DNA of 45,567 nt, from NCBI RefSeq assembly GCF_900113665.1, contig NZ_FOQD01000028.1:1-45567 (forward strand), given 5' to 3'. The notes under the pieces are model-generated. The model saw only the letters and a program-made list of their open reading frames with translations. It searched no databases and was not told where the DNA came from. This stretch comes from Planctomicrobium piriforme (GTDB lineage Bacteria > Planctomycetota > Planctomycetia > Planctomycetales > Planctomycetaceae). The position numbers and the translations under genes were made by a program. This document shows, piece by piece, positions 26,705 to 34,573 of this stretch; the first letter of the stretch is position 1; every line of letters begins with the position of its first letter.

Positions 26705-28483
26705 ATGAGTGCTGAATACGTTGTCGGGATCGATCTGGGGACCACTAACAGCGTGGTGGCGTTTTGTCCCGCGCAGGCAGAGTTCCCGCAAATCGAACTG
26801 CTGCCGGTTCCTCAACTGGTCGGGCCAGGGACTCTCGAAACGCGGGGAAGTTTGCCGTCGTTCTTGTATCTCGCTCCGCAGGAAGACGCGGCCTTCGCAC
26901 TCCCTTGGGCAAAAAAGCGGGATTACGTTGTCGGCGACTGGGCGCGGCGGCAGTCGGCCGAGAATCCGGATCGCACGGTGATCGGGGCCAAGTCGTGGCT
27001 CTGCTATAGCCGAGTCGATCGGCGGCAGCCGATTCTTCCCTGGAACGCTCCCGCCGAGGTCGCGAAGATTTCGCCGGTCACCGCCTCGCAGCGGTTTCTC
27101 GAACATCTCGTGGCTGCCTGGAATCAGCAGCATCCGAAAGCACCGCTGACTAAACAACGCGTCGTCCTCACGGTCCCGGCCTCGTTCGATGCCAGTGCCA
27201 GAGAGCTGACTCGTGAAGCGGCACTCGCAGCCGGGTTGCCTGAGGACTTCATTCTGCTGGAAGAACCGCAGGCAGCGGTCTATTCCTGGCTGGCTCAGGC
27301 GGGCGAGCGGTGGCGGAAGCTGGTCAAAGTCGGCGACACGATTCTGGTCGTCGATGTGGGGGGCGGGACGACCGACCTCACGCTGGTCAGCGTTGCACAA
27401 GAACAAGGGGAACTCGAACTCCGCCGCGTCGCCGTTGGTGACCATTTGCTGGTTGGCGGAGACAACATGGATTTGGCGCTGGCCCACCATGCCGCTGCTA
27501 AATTCGCCGAGAAGGGAACGCAGCTCGACCCCTGGCAATCGGTCGCGCTGTGGCACGCCTGTCGAACCGCGAAAGAAAGCCTGCTGTCGGCTGACGGCGC
27601 GGAGACGCATCCGGTCGCTGTGCTGGGGCGCGGACGCAAGCTGGTCGGCGGCACGGTGACCGTGGATCTCGACCGCACCTCAACGCAGCAACTGCTGCTC
27701 GATGGCTTTCTGCCAGAGTGTGATCTCCAGGCGACCGTGCAGCGACGTCGTGCGTCAGGTTTTCAGCAGATTGGGTTGCCGTTCGAAACTGAGACCGGCG
27801 TCACGCGTCACATCGCCGACTTTCTGAAACGGCATGCCGCGCACGAAAACGCAGTGCGGCCGACCGACATCCTCGTCAACGGCGGCGTGTTCAAGTCGGA
27901 CGTCTTACAGTCGCGATTGCTGCAGGTGCTGGCCGGCTGGTTTCCGCAGGCGCCGCCAAAGGCGCTCGCGGGCGAACGTGATCTCGATCACGCCGTCGCC
28001 CGTGGCGCAACGTACTACGGTTGGGCGAAAGATCACGGCGGCGTCCGAATCAGAGGAGGCACCGCCAGGTCGTATTACGTCGGCATCGAAACGTCCGGCC
28101 TCGCCATCCCCGGCGCGCCCCGTCCTCTACAGGCACTCTGCGTGGTCCCGCGCGGCATGGAAGAAGGAACTCAGACGAATGTCCCCTCAGGCGAGTTCGG
28201 CCTGGTGGTCGGCGAACCCGCCCAGTTCCAGTTCTTCAGTTCCGCCGTACGCAAGGAAGACAAACCCGGCGACCTGCTCCGCAGTTGGGGACCAGAAGAA
28301 CTGGTCGAAACCGACCCGTTGGAGGCAACACTGCCAGTCGAAGAAGGCAACGCCGGCGGCTATGTGCCGGTGACATTCCAATCGGCAATCACCGAACTCG
28401 GCATCTTTGAACTCTGGTGCGTCAACGCGGGCTCGCAGCGGAAATGGAAGCTGGAATTCAGCGTGAGGGAGCCGGAAGAGTAA
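26705..28483 (+). CDS. Hsp70 family chaperone-like protein
   Basis: A 592-residue actin-fold ATPase of the Hsp70 family, not DnaK itself. Phosphate-1 motif is GIDLGTTNSVVAF near the N-terminus, phosphate-2 is VVDVGGGTTDLTLV, and the adenosine motif is LVNGGVFKSDVLQSRL. The ATPase domain contains insertions (for example after FLEHLVAAWNQQHPKAP), and the C-terminus is a beta-rich part that does not read as a classical DnaK substrate domain with helical lid. I chose ATG 26705, with GGAAAG upstream; a GTG at 26666 overlapping DUF2760 is possible. In many genomes a second Hsp70-like gene follows this pair; here a convergent unknown gene does. Confidence 0.9.
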   Translation: MSAEYVVGIDLGTTNSVVAFCPAQAEFPQIELLPVPQLVGPGTLETRGSLPSFLYLAPQEDAAFALPWAKKRDYVVGDWARRQSAENPDRTVIGAKSWLCYSRVDRRQPILPWNAPAEVAKISPVTASQRFLEHLVAAWNQQHPKAPLTKQRVVLTVPASFDASARELTREAALAAGLPEDFILLEEPQAAVYSWLAQAGERWRKLVKVGDTILVVDVGGGTTDLTLVSVAQEQGELELRRVAVGDHLLVGGDNMDLALAHHAAAKFAEKGTQLDPWQSVALWHACRTAKESLLSADGAETHPVAVLGRGRKLVGGTVTVDLDRTSTQQLLLDGFLPECDLQATVQRRRASGFQQIGLPFETETGVTRHIADFLKRHAAHENAVRPTDILVNGGVFKSDVLQSRLLQVLAGWFPQAPPKALAGERDLDHAVARGATYYGWAKDHGGVRIRGGTARSYYVGIETSGLAIPGAPRPLQALCVVPRGMEEGTQTNVPSGEFGLVVGEPAQFQFFSSAVRKEDKPGDLLRSWGPEELVETDPLEATLPVEEGNAGGYVPVTFQSAITELGIFELWCVNAGSQRKWKLEFSVREPEE

Positions 28484-28539
28484 GGCGTGAATCTGCGGTG
28501 GGTTTGGACCAACGAGAAGCCCCGGCTCCCTGCCGCACG

Positions 28540-29769
28540 TCACTGAGATTTTTCGATCGGACGAGCAATCAATCTTCTCTCCACGTTCCGTCCCTCTAGA
28601 TAGAAATCGGAGCCGGATGCTTCAATCAATTCGCCAGCATTGGTGACGCCAACAAGCGTCACGTCTTCAAAAGACGAGGTGACGGCTGTTTCGCCGGTTT
28701 TGACATTGATGCTCATATTGCGTTCTCGTAACGGCCCCTCTCCCTTCTCCCACAACACGACGCCGACATGCGACTCGTCCTCCGATGTCTCAAATTTGTA
28801 GAGCTTATATTGTTCAGGAACATTCCAAACCTGTATCAACTTGCCATCTGTGATTGCAACGAGACCACATATGCCATTGGTCCAATTGAGCCCGATGACG
28901 AACGTGTTCGTCGGAGCGATCGAATGACACGGGAAGAACACGTTATTGGGACGACCTCTCTCTCGTTCAAATGCTGCTTCGCTGAGTTCCCAGATCCTGC
29001 GTTGATTTGGCATCACTTCGCGCTCGCACAACTGAAATCGAGATTCGCCGAGACGGTCAAATTCGACAATTCGGTCACCTCTTGTTCCTGCAGCGAGATA
29101 TCTGGTCCTCCTCAGGTCCAAGAGAGAAATGCCCAGCACTGATTCACAGCCGAGAAACGAGGTTCCCGGTGTCTGCAGCTCTCGCATCAGAATCGTTTCG
29201 ATTTCGCCATTACCACTGGCGGCAAGCGGACTGATTGCCCAAGCCTCCAACTGCTTCTTCACGGTTGCCGCGATTTGAGTTTGAGTGGAGATTTTTCTAT
29301 CAGTGAGTGAAACCGTCAGGACATCGCAATCATCCGGTTGGCCGGGAATACTGCGTTTTCGAGTTGCCAGGCAGATCGTGTCTTGAGACAGCACCTGAAA
29401 GGAAAACTCAGACATCCACAATGGCTGGTATTCAGACGCAATATTCAGACAAAGACTTTGGCCTGTTGTGATATCGAACGCGGCGACCGCAACGACATGG
29501 TCGTCAGAAACGAATATTCCGGGAGCTGTGAATGGGATATTCGGCGGAACGGCAATTTTGCCTGCATGGATCGGGATACAGAGCCATCGCCCCGTGAAAA
29601 AAAATGTCCGAATCAAATGGCCGCTATCGCCAACTTTTTCTTCTCTGGGAAAGCCCTTGAATTGTTGTGCAGGTCCGAAATATGCAACCGACTTTTCGGC
29701 CGATACCGCGGGAGTTAACAAACAAGTGACGGAAATATAGATTGCCAAGATCGGCGACTGAAGATTCAC
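28540..29769 (-). CDS. secreted protein of unknown function, possibly beta-propeller
   Basis: A 409-residue protein with a signal peptide (about 1-24, ending AVSA). The rest is mostly predicted beta strands with repeated patterns such as VVAVAAFDITTGQSL, VLTVSLTDRKI and VAITDGKLIQVWN. These hint at beta-propeller blades, but no consensus repeat is firm. Start is the GTG at 29769, preceded by CAGGAG seven bases away; the frame extends to 29838 without signal-peptide logic. It lies 75 bases downstream of the alkaline-phosphatase-superfamily gene on the same strand, and is probably the last gene of the LRR operon. More AT-rich than average. Confidence 0.7.
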   Translation of the reverse strand: MNLQSPILAIYISVTCLLTPAVSAEKSVAYFGPAQQFKGFPREEKVGDSGHLIRTFFFTGRWLCIPIHAGKIAVPPNIPFTAPGIFVSDDHVVAVAAFDITTGQSLCLNIASEYQPLWMSEFSFQVLSQDTICLATRKRSIPGQPDDCDVLTVSLTDRKISTQTQIAATVKKQLEAWAISPLAASGNGEIETILMRELQTPGTSFLGCESVLGISLLDLRRTRYLAAGTRGDRIVEFDRLGESRFQLCEREVMPNQRRIWELSEAAFERERGRPNNVFFPCHSIAPTNTFVIGLNWTNGICGLVAITDGKLIQVWNVPEQYKLYKFETSEDESHVGVVLWEKGEGPLRERNMSINVKTGETAVTSSFEDVTLVGVTNAGELIEASGSDFYLEGRNVERRLIARPIEKSQ

Positions 29770-29844
29770 TTGGTGTCTCCTGCGGCTTGATCCGGGGGTT
29801 TCGCGAGTACGCTCCAACGCCGGCCACCCACCCTGCAACGCCGT

Positions 29845-30978
29845 TTACTGTTTCGCAGCCGGAAGAGTATCCCTTACAGGCAAACCAGCGCGTGGAACTT
29901 CACTGCAATAGTCCTTTCCCAGAAACGCAGCCAGCGTCGCCGCGATCTGGCTTTGTGTGACCGGGTCGCAGTTCTTTCTCTCGCCGAGCGGCGGAGTGTC
30001 GGGGCCGAGGAAGGCCATCCACATGTTTTCTGAGCCGTCCACTTTCTGTCCATGATTCTTCCAGGCTGTCAGGCCGGAGCCGCGGCCGTGGTCGGTGGTG
30101 ATGATGAACGTCGTTTTGCCCCGATACTGGTCCATCGACTGCATCAATTCCCAGAGCCTGCGGATGTAATCGTCGGCAGTGTGAGCGGAATCCAGCAAAT
30201 AGTCGTAGCGACCTGCGTGGCCCCAGTGGTCGGTTTCCAGAAAGCCCACAAAGAACACGCGAGGCTGATGCCGGATCAGGTGTTCCTTCGCTGCCTGATA
30301 CAGGATGGAATCGATCACCTCGGCCGAATTGTGCGGCGTGGTATCGGCGATGAGCTCGTTGAGCAATTGCTGACGGGCATTGGGACTTTCTTCCGGCACT
30401 GGTTCCCAGCCCCCCATCACAGGGAAGTCGCAGCGTTCACGATTGATCACAAACGGGATGACATCCCAGGCACTGAAAGCAGCCACCTTGCCGTCAAAAG
30501 CCGGCTTACGGTGTAGCCATTCCAGCACCGTGAAGTTCTCATTGGGCTTCTTGTCATTACTGTCGATTTGGGGATCGGCGAAGCCTGTGAGGATCTCGTT
30601 GTAACCTGGATACGAAAACTTCATCGTGTTGGTGATGTGGCAAGAACTCCCCTCATTCAGGTTGCCATAGATCTGCCCTTCACGGGCAATCTTCCCCCAG
30701 AAGAACGGCATTAACGCCTGGCGTCGCTCTTCAGGAGTCTCCCGCCAGTACTTCCGTTCAAGCTCCTCGACGTTGGCAACTCCACCGTCTTTCTTGTTGA
30801 TCAATTCCTTTTCAGCACCGGTGAAGACCTCCTGCCACCGCAATCCGTCCGTCGTGATCAGCACGACGTTCTGCGTTTTCAGCTCTTGCGCAAAAGCCGG
30901 CATCGCGGCAAACATGAGCAATGCAAAGCCCCAATGAATTGAGACATGCAGGGGCGTCAAAAGTTTCCAGATGGTCAT
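29845..30978 (-). CDS. alkaline-phosphatase-superfamily phosphoesterase, exported
   Basis: A 377-residue secreted enzyme with a signal peptide (about 1-30, MPAFAQ). The binuclear metal ligands of the superfamily are visible: Asp44 (TTDGLRW), Asp250 and His254 (ETDHWGH), Asp296 and His297 (TTDHGRG), and His309 (KNHG). Ser122 in FSYPGYNEIL is the likely nucleophile position. The layout fits phosphodiesterase/phosphonate-type or sulfatase-like members; the substrate is unknown. It follows the LRR genes by 45 bases and precedes the unknown secreted protein, so it is likely in their operon. Confidence 0.86.
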   Translation of the reverse strand: MTIWKLLTPLHVSIHWGFALLMFAAMPAFAQELKTQNVVLITTDGLRWQEVFTGAEKELINKKDGGVANVEELERKYWRETPEERRQALMPFFWGKIAREGQIYGNLNEGSSCHITNTMKFSYPGYNEILTGFADPQIDSNDKKPNENFTVLEWLHRKPAFDGKVAAFSAWDVIPFVINRERCDFPVMGGWEPVPEESPNARQQLLNELIADTTPHNSAEVIDSILYQAAKEHLIRHQPRVFFVGFLETDHWGHAGRYDYLLDSAHTADDYIRRLWELMQSMDQYRGKTTFIITTDHGRGSGLTAWKNHGQKVDGSENMWMAFLGPDTPPLGERKNCDPVTQSQIAATLAAFLGKDYCSEVPRAGLPVRDTLPAAKQ

Positions 30979-31023
30979 GAAGCCATTTCCTTTGTAGTCA
31001 CACCGGCCGATATCCCAAACGCA

Positions 31024-31950
31024 TTAATCTTTCGATTCGATTTTCGCACGGTATTTGGCAATGCGTTCCTGTCGATCATTTTGGACCTCGGCAGTCGTCG
31101 ACTGCCGCAGGATCAGGCCGGGAATCTTCTGATGAAGCAAGTCGACTGCGGTCTGGCTCACATCGCAATCCAAAAGGGTCAAGTAGATCAGCGATTTGTC
31201 GTTTGAGACCGCTTCCAGACTTCGGTCGGTCACGTCTTTTCCCTGTATCCAAAGATCGGTGAGCCGCGGTACAATTGCAAGTTGGCTGACGATTTCATCA
31301 TTCGCCGCCGTCATTATCACTCCAGTGAGTCTTGGAGAGCTTTTTATGACTTCGAGGGTGTTCTGATTCCACTGGATTGAGTCCAGGCCGACATACTCCA
31401 ATTCAGGCAGCGAGCTAAGCATTTTGAGACCAGCAGACGTCACTCGCGTCCCCTCGACTCTCACAATACGCAAGCGTCGATGCCCAGCCAGGCTGCGAAG
31501 GCCGTCGTCTGTGACTGCAGTATTACCGATATCCAATACGCTCAGGTTCTTGAGTTTTGAAAGTAAACGGATGCTTTGGTCGGTGATGTTGGTTCCTACC
31601 AGATCGAGAACAAGCTGGGGCTTTTGCTTCAGCAGCGCCAGATTGCGAGCAAGCCAGGCATCGTCGAGGTTCGTCCCTTGAAGTGAAACATAGGTATCGG
31701 CGAACTCGTATCCCAGAAAGTTCTGCAAGAGAACCCGCTGAAAATTCGACTCCGACCGCCGCGGCGCGATGACGCCCCCAATGCGATCGACTTCCTGTTC
31801 AAGGTCGCGCTGAGACAGAATTCCCCACAGCAGCAGCCCCAAAAGGATTGATACACCGACAATGACCAACCGGAGCGAGACGCGGAACTGAACAGGTGGC
31901 CGAATGAGGTGAGGGGGAAGCTCAGGCGATTGTTGATGAAGCGGCTGCAT
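31024..31950 (-). CDS. membrane-anchored leucine-rich-repeat protein (tandem paralogue B)
   Basis: A 308-residue protein with one transmembrane helix (about 25-45, RLVIVGVSILLGLLLWGIL), then a short conserved region (RDLEQEVDRIGGVI), and about seven leucine-rich repeats with the TAVTDDGL/TRVTSAGL pattern. The C-terminus is charged. It is a tandem duplicate of the next gene upstream: DLEQEVxRxGGV, DDAWxARNL, TSxGLxxLxxLPEL and TTAExQ match in order. I chose the ATG at 31950; the frame runs on upstream through the paralogue's 3' end and a repeat fragment. The LRR domain should face the periplasm. Partner unknown. Confidence 0.82.
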   Translation of the reverse strand: MQPLHQQSPELPPHLIRPPVQFRVSLRLVIVGVSILLGLLLWGILSQRDLEQEVDRIGGVIAPRRSESNFQRVLLQNFLGYEFADTYVSLQGTNLDDAWLARNLALLKQKPQLVLDLVGTNITDQSIRLLSKLKNLSVLDIGNTAVTDDGLRSLAGHRRLRIVRVEGTRVTSAGLKMLSSLPELEYVGLDSIQWNQNTLEVIKSSPRLTGVIMTAANDEIVSQLAIVPRLTDLWIQGKDVTDRSLEAVSNDKSLIYLTLLDCDVSQTAVDLLHQKIPGLILRQSTTAEVQNDRQERIAKYRAKIESKD

Positions 31951-31977
31951 GATCTTTCGACTTAACTTTTGCCGGGC

Positions 31978-32003
31978 ACACCCCTCGCTCACGCTCAGGG
32001 CTC
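31978..32003. repeat. half-copy of the CCCTCGCTCACGCTC repeat
   Basis: CACCCCTCGCTCACGCTCAG followed by GGCTC. On the minus strand it reads GAGCCCTGAGCGTGAGCGAG, a dispersed planctomycete repeat that gives the peptide ALSVSEG when translated in another frame. It contains the TGA stop of the upstream LRR gene. Only one arm of the usual palindrome is present. Confidence 0.6.
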
Positions 32004-32960
32004 TGAAGTTTCCTCGCGGCGTTTTTCGATCATCTCTCGCCATTCCTGTTCGGACTCGGCGGTCGTTTTGCGATCCACTTGAAGCTTGGGCAAGGCCAGT
32101 TGCAAAGCGTTGACCCCGGCGTCGGTCACCGCGCAGTCGCGGAGGCACAGGTAGGTGAGTTCGGGATGGGTTGCGAGGAGGACCAGGCTCTGGTCGGTGA
32201 CCGCTTCGCGTTGAAGAATCAGCAAGCGGAATGAGGGATGCCGGACAAGACGTATGACGGTCGCGTCGTCGGCTTTGATCAGAATAAAAGATGTCAGTTT
32301 TGGACAGCCTTGAAGAGTTACCAGCAACTTTTCGTCGAGTTGAGCGGCGTCGACTCCCACATACCTCAGCTCTGGCAACGTGGGGAGAAACTGTAACCCA
32401 GTCGAGGTGACAGGCGTGCCGCCAACGGACAAACACGCCAGCGTCGGATGCTTTGCGAATAATTGCAAGCCCGCATCCGTGACAATGGTTTCCGAGAGAT
32501 CAAGACTCTCCAGCTCCTTCAACGTTGTGAGCTGACGAACGCTGTCGTCGCCGACGTTGGTTCTGCAGAGATTCAGTTCCAAACCGGATTCACTGCGTAA
32601 CGAACTCAGGTTGCGAGCGATCCAGGCGTCATCGACCTCGGTGCCCCACAAACAGGCGTACGCATCCCCTTCCGGACGGGCGCCAAGCAGGGCGCCAATG
32701 AATCGTTCGTAACTGAACGGAGGCCGTTGAACGATAAGCACGCCGCCGGCGCGGCGGACCTCTTGTTCGAGATCCGTTTGCGTCGCAGCCATCCACAGCA
32801 TCCAGACGCAGGTGATCCCCAGCAGGGCGACGAGCAGCCAACTGGTCAGAGCGGCGGCGGACATCCGTCGGGTGGGAAGTTCAGATTCGGATGATTCGTC
32901 CAGAGCTCGCCCTTCACCCTGGCCCCGCGTTCTGTTGAGTGAGGAACACGAGGGTGACAT
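31995..32960 (-). CDS. membrane-anchored leucine-rich-repeat protein (tandem paralogue A)
   Basis: A 321-residue protein. A hydrophilic N-terminus of about 35 residues precedes one transmembrane helix (SWLLVALLGITCVWMLWM, about 39-56). Then come TDLEQEVRRAGGV and about seven leucine-rich repeats (for example LDLSETIVTDAGL), ending in a charged tail whose last residues (SEP) are encoded by a dispersed repeat. Paralogous to the next gene (44 bases downstream), and more distantly to the LRR gene at 10.0 kb. First gene of the probable operon. The true start could be an internal ATG at 32864 just before the membrane helix. Confidence 0.8.
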   Translation of the reverse strand: MSPSCSSLNRTRGQGEGRALDESSESELPTRRMSAAALTSWLLVALLGITCVWMLWMAATQTDLEQEVRRAGGVLIVQRPPFSYERFIGALLGARPEGDAYACLWGTEVDDAWIARNLSSLRSESGLELNLCRTNVGDDSVRQLTTLKELESLDLSETIVTDAGLQLFAKHPTLACLSVGGTPVTSTGLQFLPTLPELRYVGVDAAQLDEKLLVTLQGCPKLTSFILIKADDATVIRLVRHPSFRLLILQREAVTDQSLVLLATHPELTYLCLRDCAVTDAGVNALQLALPKLQVDRKTTAESEQEWREMIEKRREETSEP

Positions 32961-32976
32961 TCGGACAGGAGTTGTC

Positions 32977-33075
32977 AGTTTTCAGTCATCAGTAATCAGT
33001 AATCAGTCAGTCCAGCAAGATGAAGAATACACACACCCTACAGCATCGTTTGCTTCGGACTAACCACTGAAAACT
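32977..33075. repeat. inverted repeat AGTTTTCAGT...ACTGAAAACT with ATCAGTA tandem units
   Basis: Perfect 10-base arms (32977-32986 and 33066-33075) enclose degenerate CATCAGTAATCAGTAATCAG tandem units. It fills the gap between LRR paralogue A and the enolase-superfamily gene, so any LRR operon promoter overlaps it. Confidence 0.68.
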
Positions 33076-33083
33076 TCTTCCCC

Positions 33084-34436
33084 TCAGAACCCCAGCCCCG
33101 GCCCGTTCAGGACGCCTGTCTGCACGGTGCCGTCGGTGATCTCAAACATCTCGGGGACTTCACGAGCCCAGATTTTATTGGCGGCCGGGCAAAACTGACG
33201 TGCATTCCCCTCAATGGCGGCAACGCCCGGGATGTGCGCGGCAAGACTGGCGGAGTGCAGGAACGAACGGCCTGGACAGGTGAGGTCCTGCACGCACAAA
33301 AACATGCCGAACTTCTGGGCCGCAGCCGCCGCGAACAGCGCTTCGGTCTGCCCCTTACAGGCTTTGAGAGCGACGCCGCTGTAACCGAGATCACGGGCGA
33401 GCAGCAGCGACTCGTAGTCGACAAGTGATTCATCGATCACCACCGGCTTGAGCGCGGCTGCTTTATGCATCTTGTTGTCGGGATGCGCCTTGAGGTCGCG
33501 GTGCGTCGGCTGTTCGATGTATTGCACGCGGTCGTATGCCTGCGGCGCGGAGGCCTGAATTTTCTTCAGGAACTCGAGCACATACTCGACGTTCGCGCAC
33601 TTTTCATTGAAGTCGAGCGAGTAGAACCAGGCCTTGCAGCCCCGTTTGGCTTGAGCTTCCGTGGCAACTCGGTCAACCGCCAGCACCCGTTCGACGTCCC
33701 AGGCGAGATCGTCGCCGTTGAGTTTGATCTTCAGATGCGTCAAACCGTTCGCCGCGATCCAGTCGCCGAGCGTGACCGGCAGCCCGTCGCGGAGCGGCGT
33801 CTTGACGTCGGCCGGAGTAAGAGGATCGAGGGCGCCGACGAGGTGATACAGCGGCAGCTTCGCCTGCGGCTCGCGCAGGGTGTAGCGGTCGAGGTACTCT
33901 CCCTTGAACTGCTCGTCGAGATAGTGCGACAGGTCGTTCGCCATGAACTCGGGCGTCAGCGTGTTGAACGAGTTGCGGCCCAGCACCTTGCCGAAACCGT
34001 CGTGCAGCGCGGCGTCGAGCGGGCTGGCCGCGACCAGCTGCGCCAGCGGCGGCACTGGCTCAGGCAGTTTGTGTTCGCGGGCGATCACCTTGCCGAGATG
34101 GTAGTACTCGGCCGAGATCAGAAAGATCATGTCGATCGGATGGGCGTACTCGTCGAGGCTTTCCGCGAGGCCGATGACCCGTTCCGCGAAATCGCACATC
34201 GCCTTCTCGGCCTGGTCTGGTGAGACTTTGTCCGAGGGCCAGGCCCAGACCGGAGCGACCGGCATGCTTCCCAGACCTGTCGCCTTTTTTCGGTCCCGCG
34301 TTTCCACGGTGACCTGCACGTTGATGATCTTGTGCTTGTCCATGACGCGTCCGCCGAACTTGAGCGGCACGCGAAACGGATGCTCTTCGTATGTGATGAG
34401 TGTGTCTTTGACCCGGACGTCGGTCGACCTGTTCAT
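33084..34436 (-). CDS. enolase-superfamily (mandelate racemase/muconate lactonizing-like) enzyme
   Basis: A 450-residue protein with an enolase-superfamily layout: an N-terminal alpha+beta capping domain, then a TIM barrel. Visible elements are the KxK strand (THLKIKLNGDD), the metal ligands Asp in YSLDFNEK, Glu in QYIEQPTH and Asp/Glu in VVIDESLV, and the barrel-end lysine region GVALKACKGQTEAL. This suggests proton abstraction next to a carboxylate; racemase, dehydratase, lactonase or epimerase are all possible. Longer than typical family members (about 370), with inserted segments in the capping domain. I chose ATG 34436; ATG 34484 is possible. It lies 137 bases downstream of trpE, same strand. 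Confidence 0.75.
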   Translation of the reverse strand: MNRSTDVRVKDTLITYEEHPFRVPLKFGGRVMDKHKIINVQVTVETRDRKKATGLGSMPVAPVWAWPSDKVSPDQAEKAMCDFAERVIGLAESLDEYAHPIDMIFLISAEYYHLGKVIAREHKLPEPVPPLAQLVAASPLDAALHDGFGKVLGRNSFNTLTPEFMANDLSHYLDEQFKGEYLDRYTLREPQAKLPLYHLVGALDPLTPADVKTPLRDGLPVTLGDWIAANGLTHLKIKLNGDDLAWDVERVLAVDRVATEAQAKRGCKAWFYSLDFNEKCANVEYVLEFLKKIQASAPQAYDRVQYIEQPTHRDLKAHPDNKMHKAAALKPVVIDESLVDYESLLLARDLGYSGVALKACKGQTEALFAAAAAQKFGMFLCVQDLTCPGRSFLHSASLAAHIPGVAAIEGNARQFCPAANKIWAREVPEMFEITDGTVQTGVLNGPGLGF

Positions 34437-34573
34437 AAATCCAAAGGGTGCGGACAGCGGAGGGATGGGAAAGTCACGACGCAATCAGGCGCGTACGCCT
34501 GTGTCTGGGATTCTAGGACTGTGCGGTTTTTCAATGCAACCTTTTCTGACGGGACTTTCGTCGGGAAAAGGGA

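Noticed and set aside
26369..27610. 413-codon minus-strand frame opposite DUF2760/Hsp70
   Set aside because: Shadow of two well-supported plus-strand genes.
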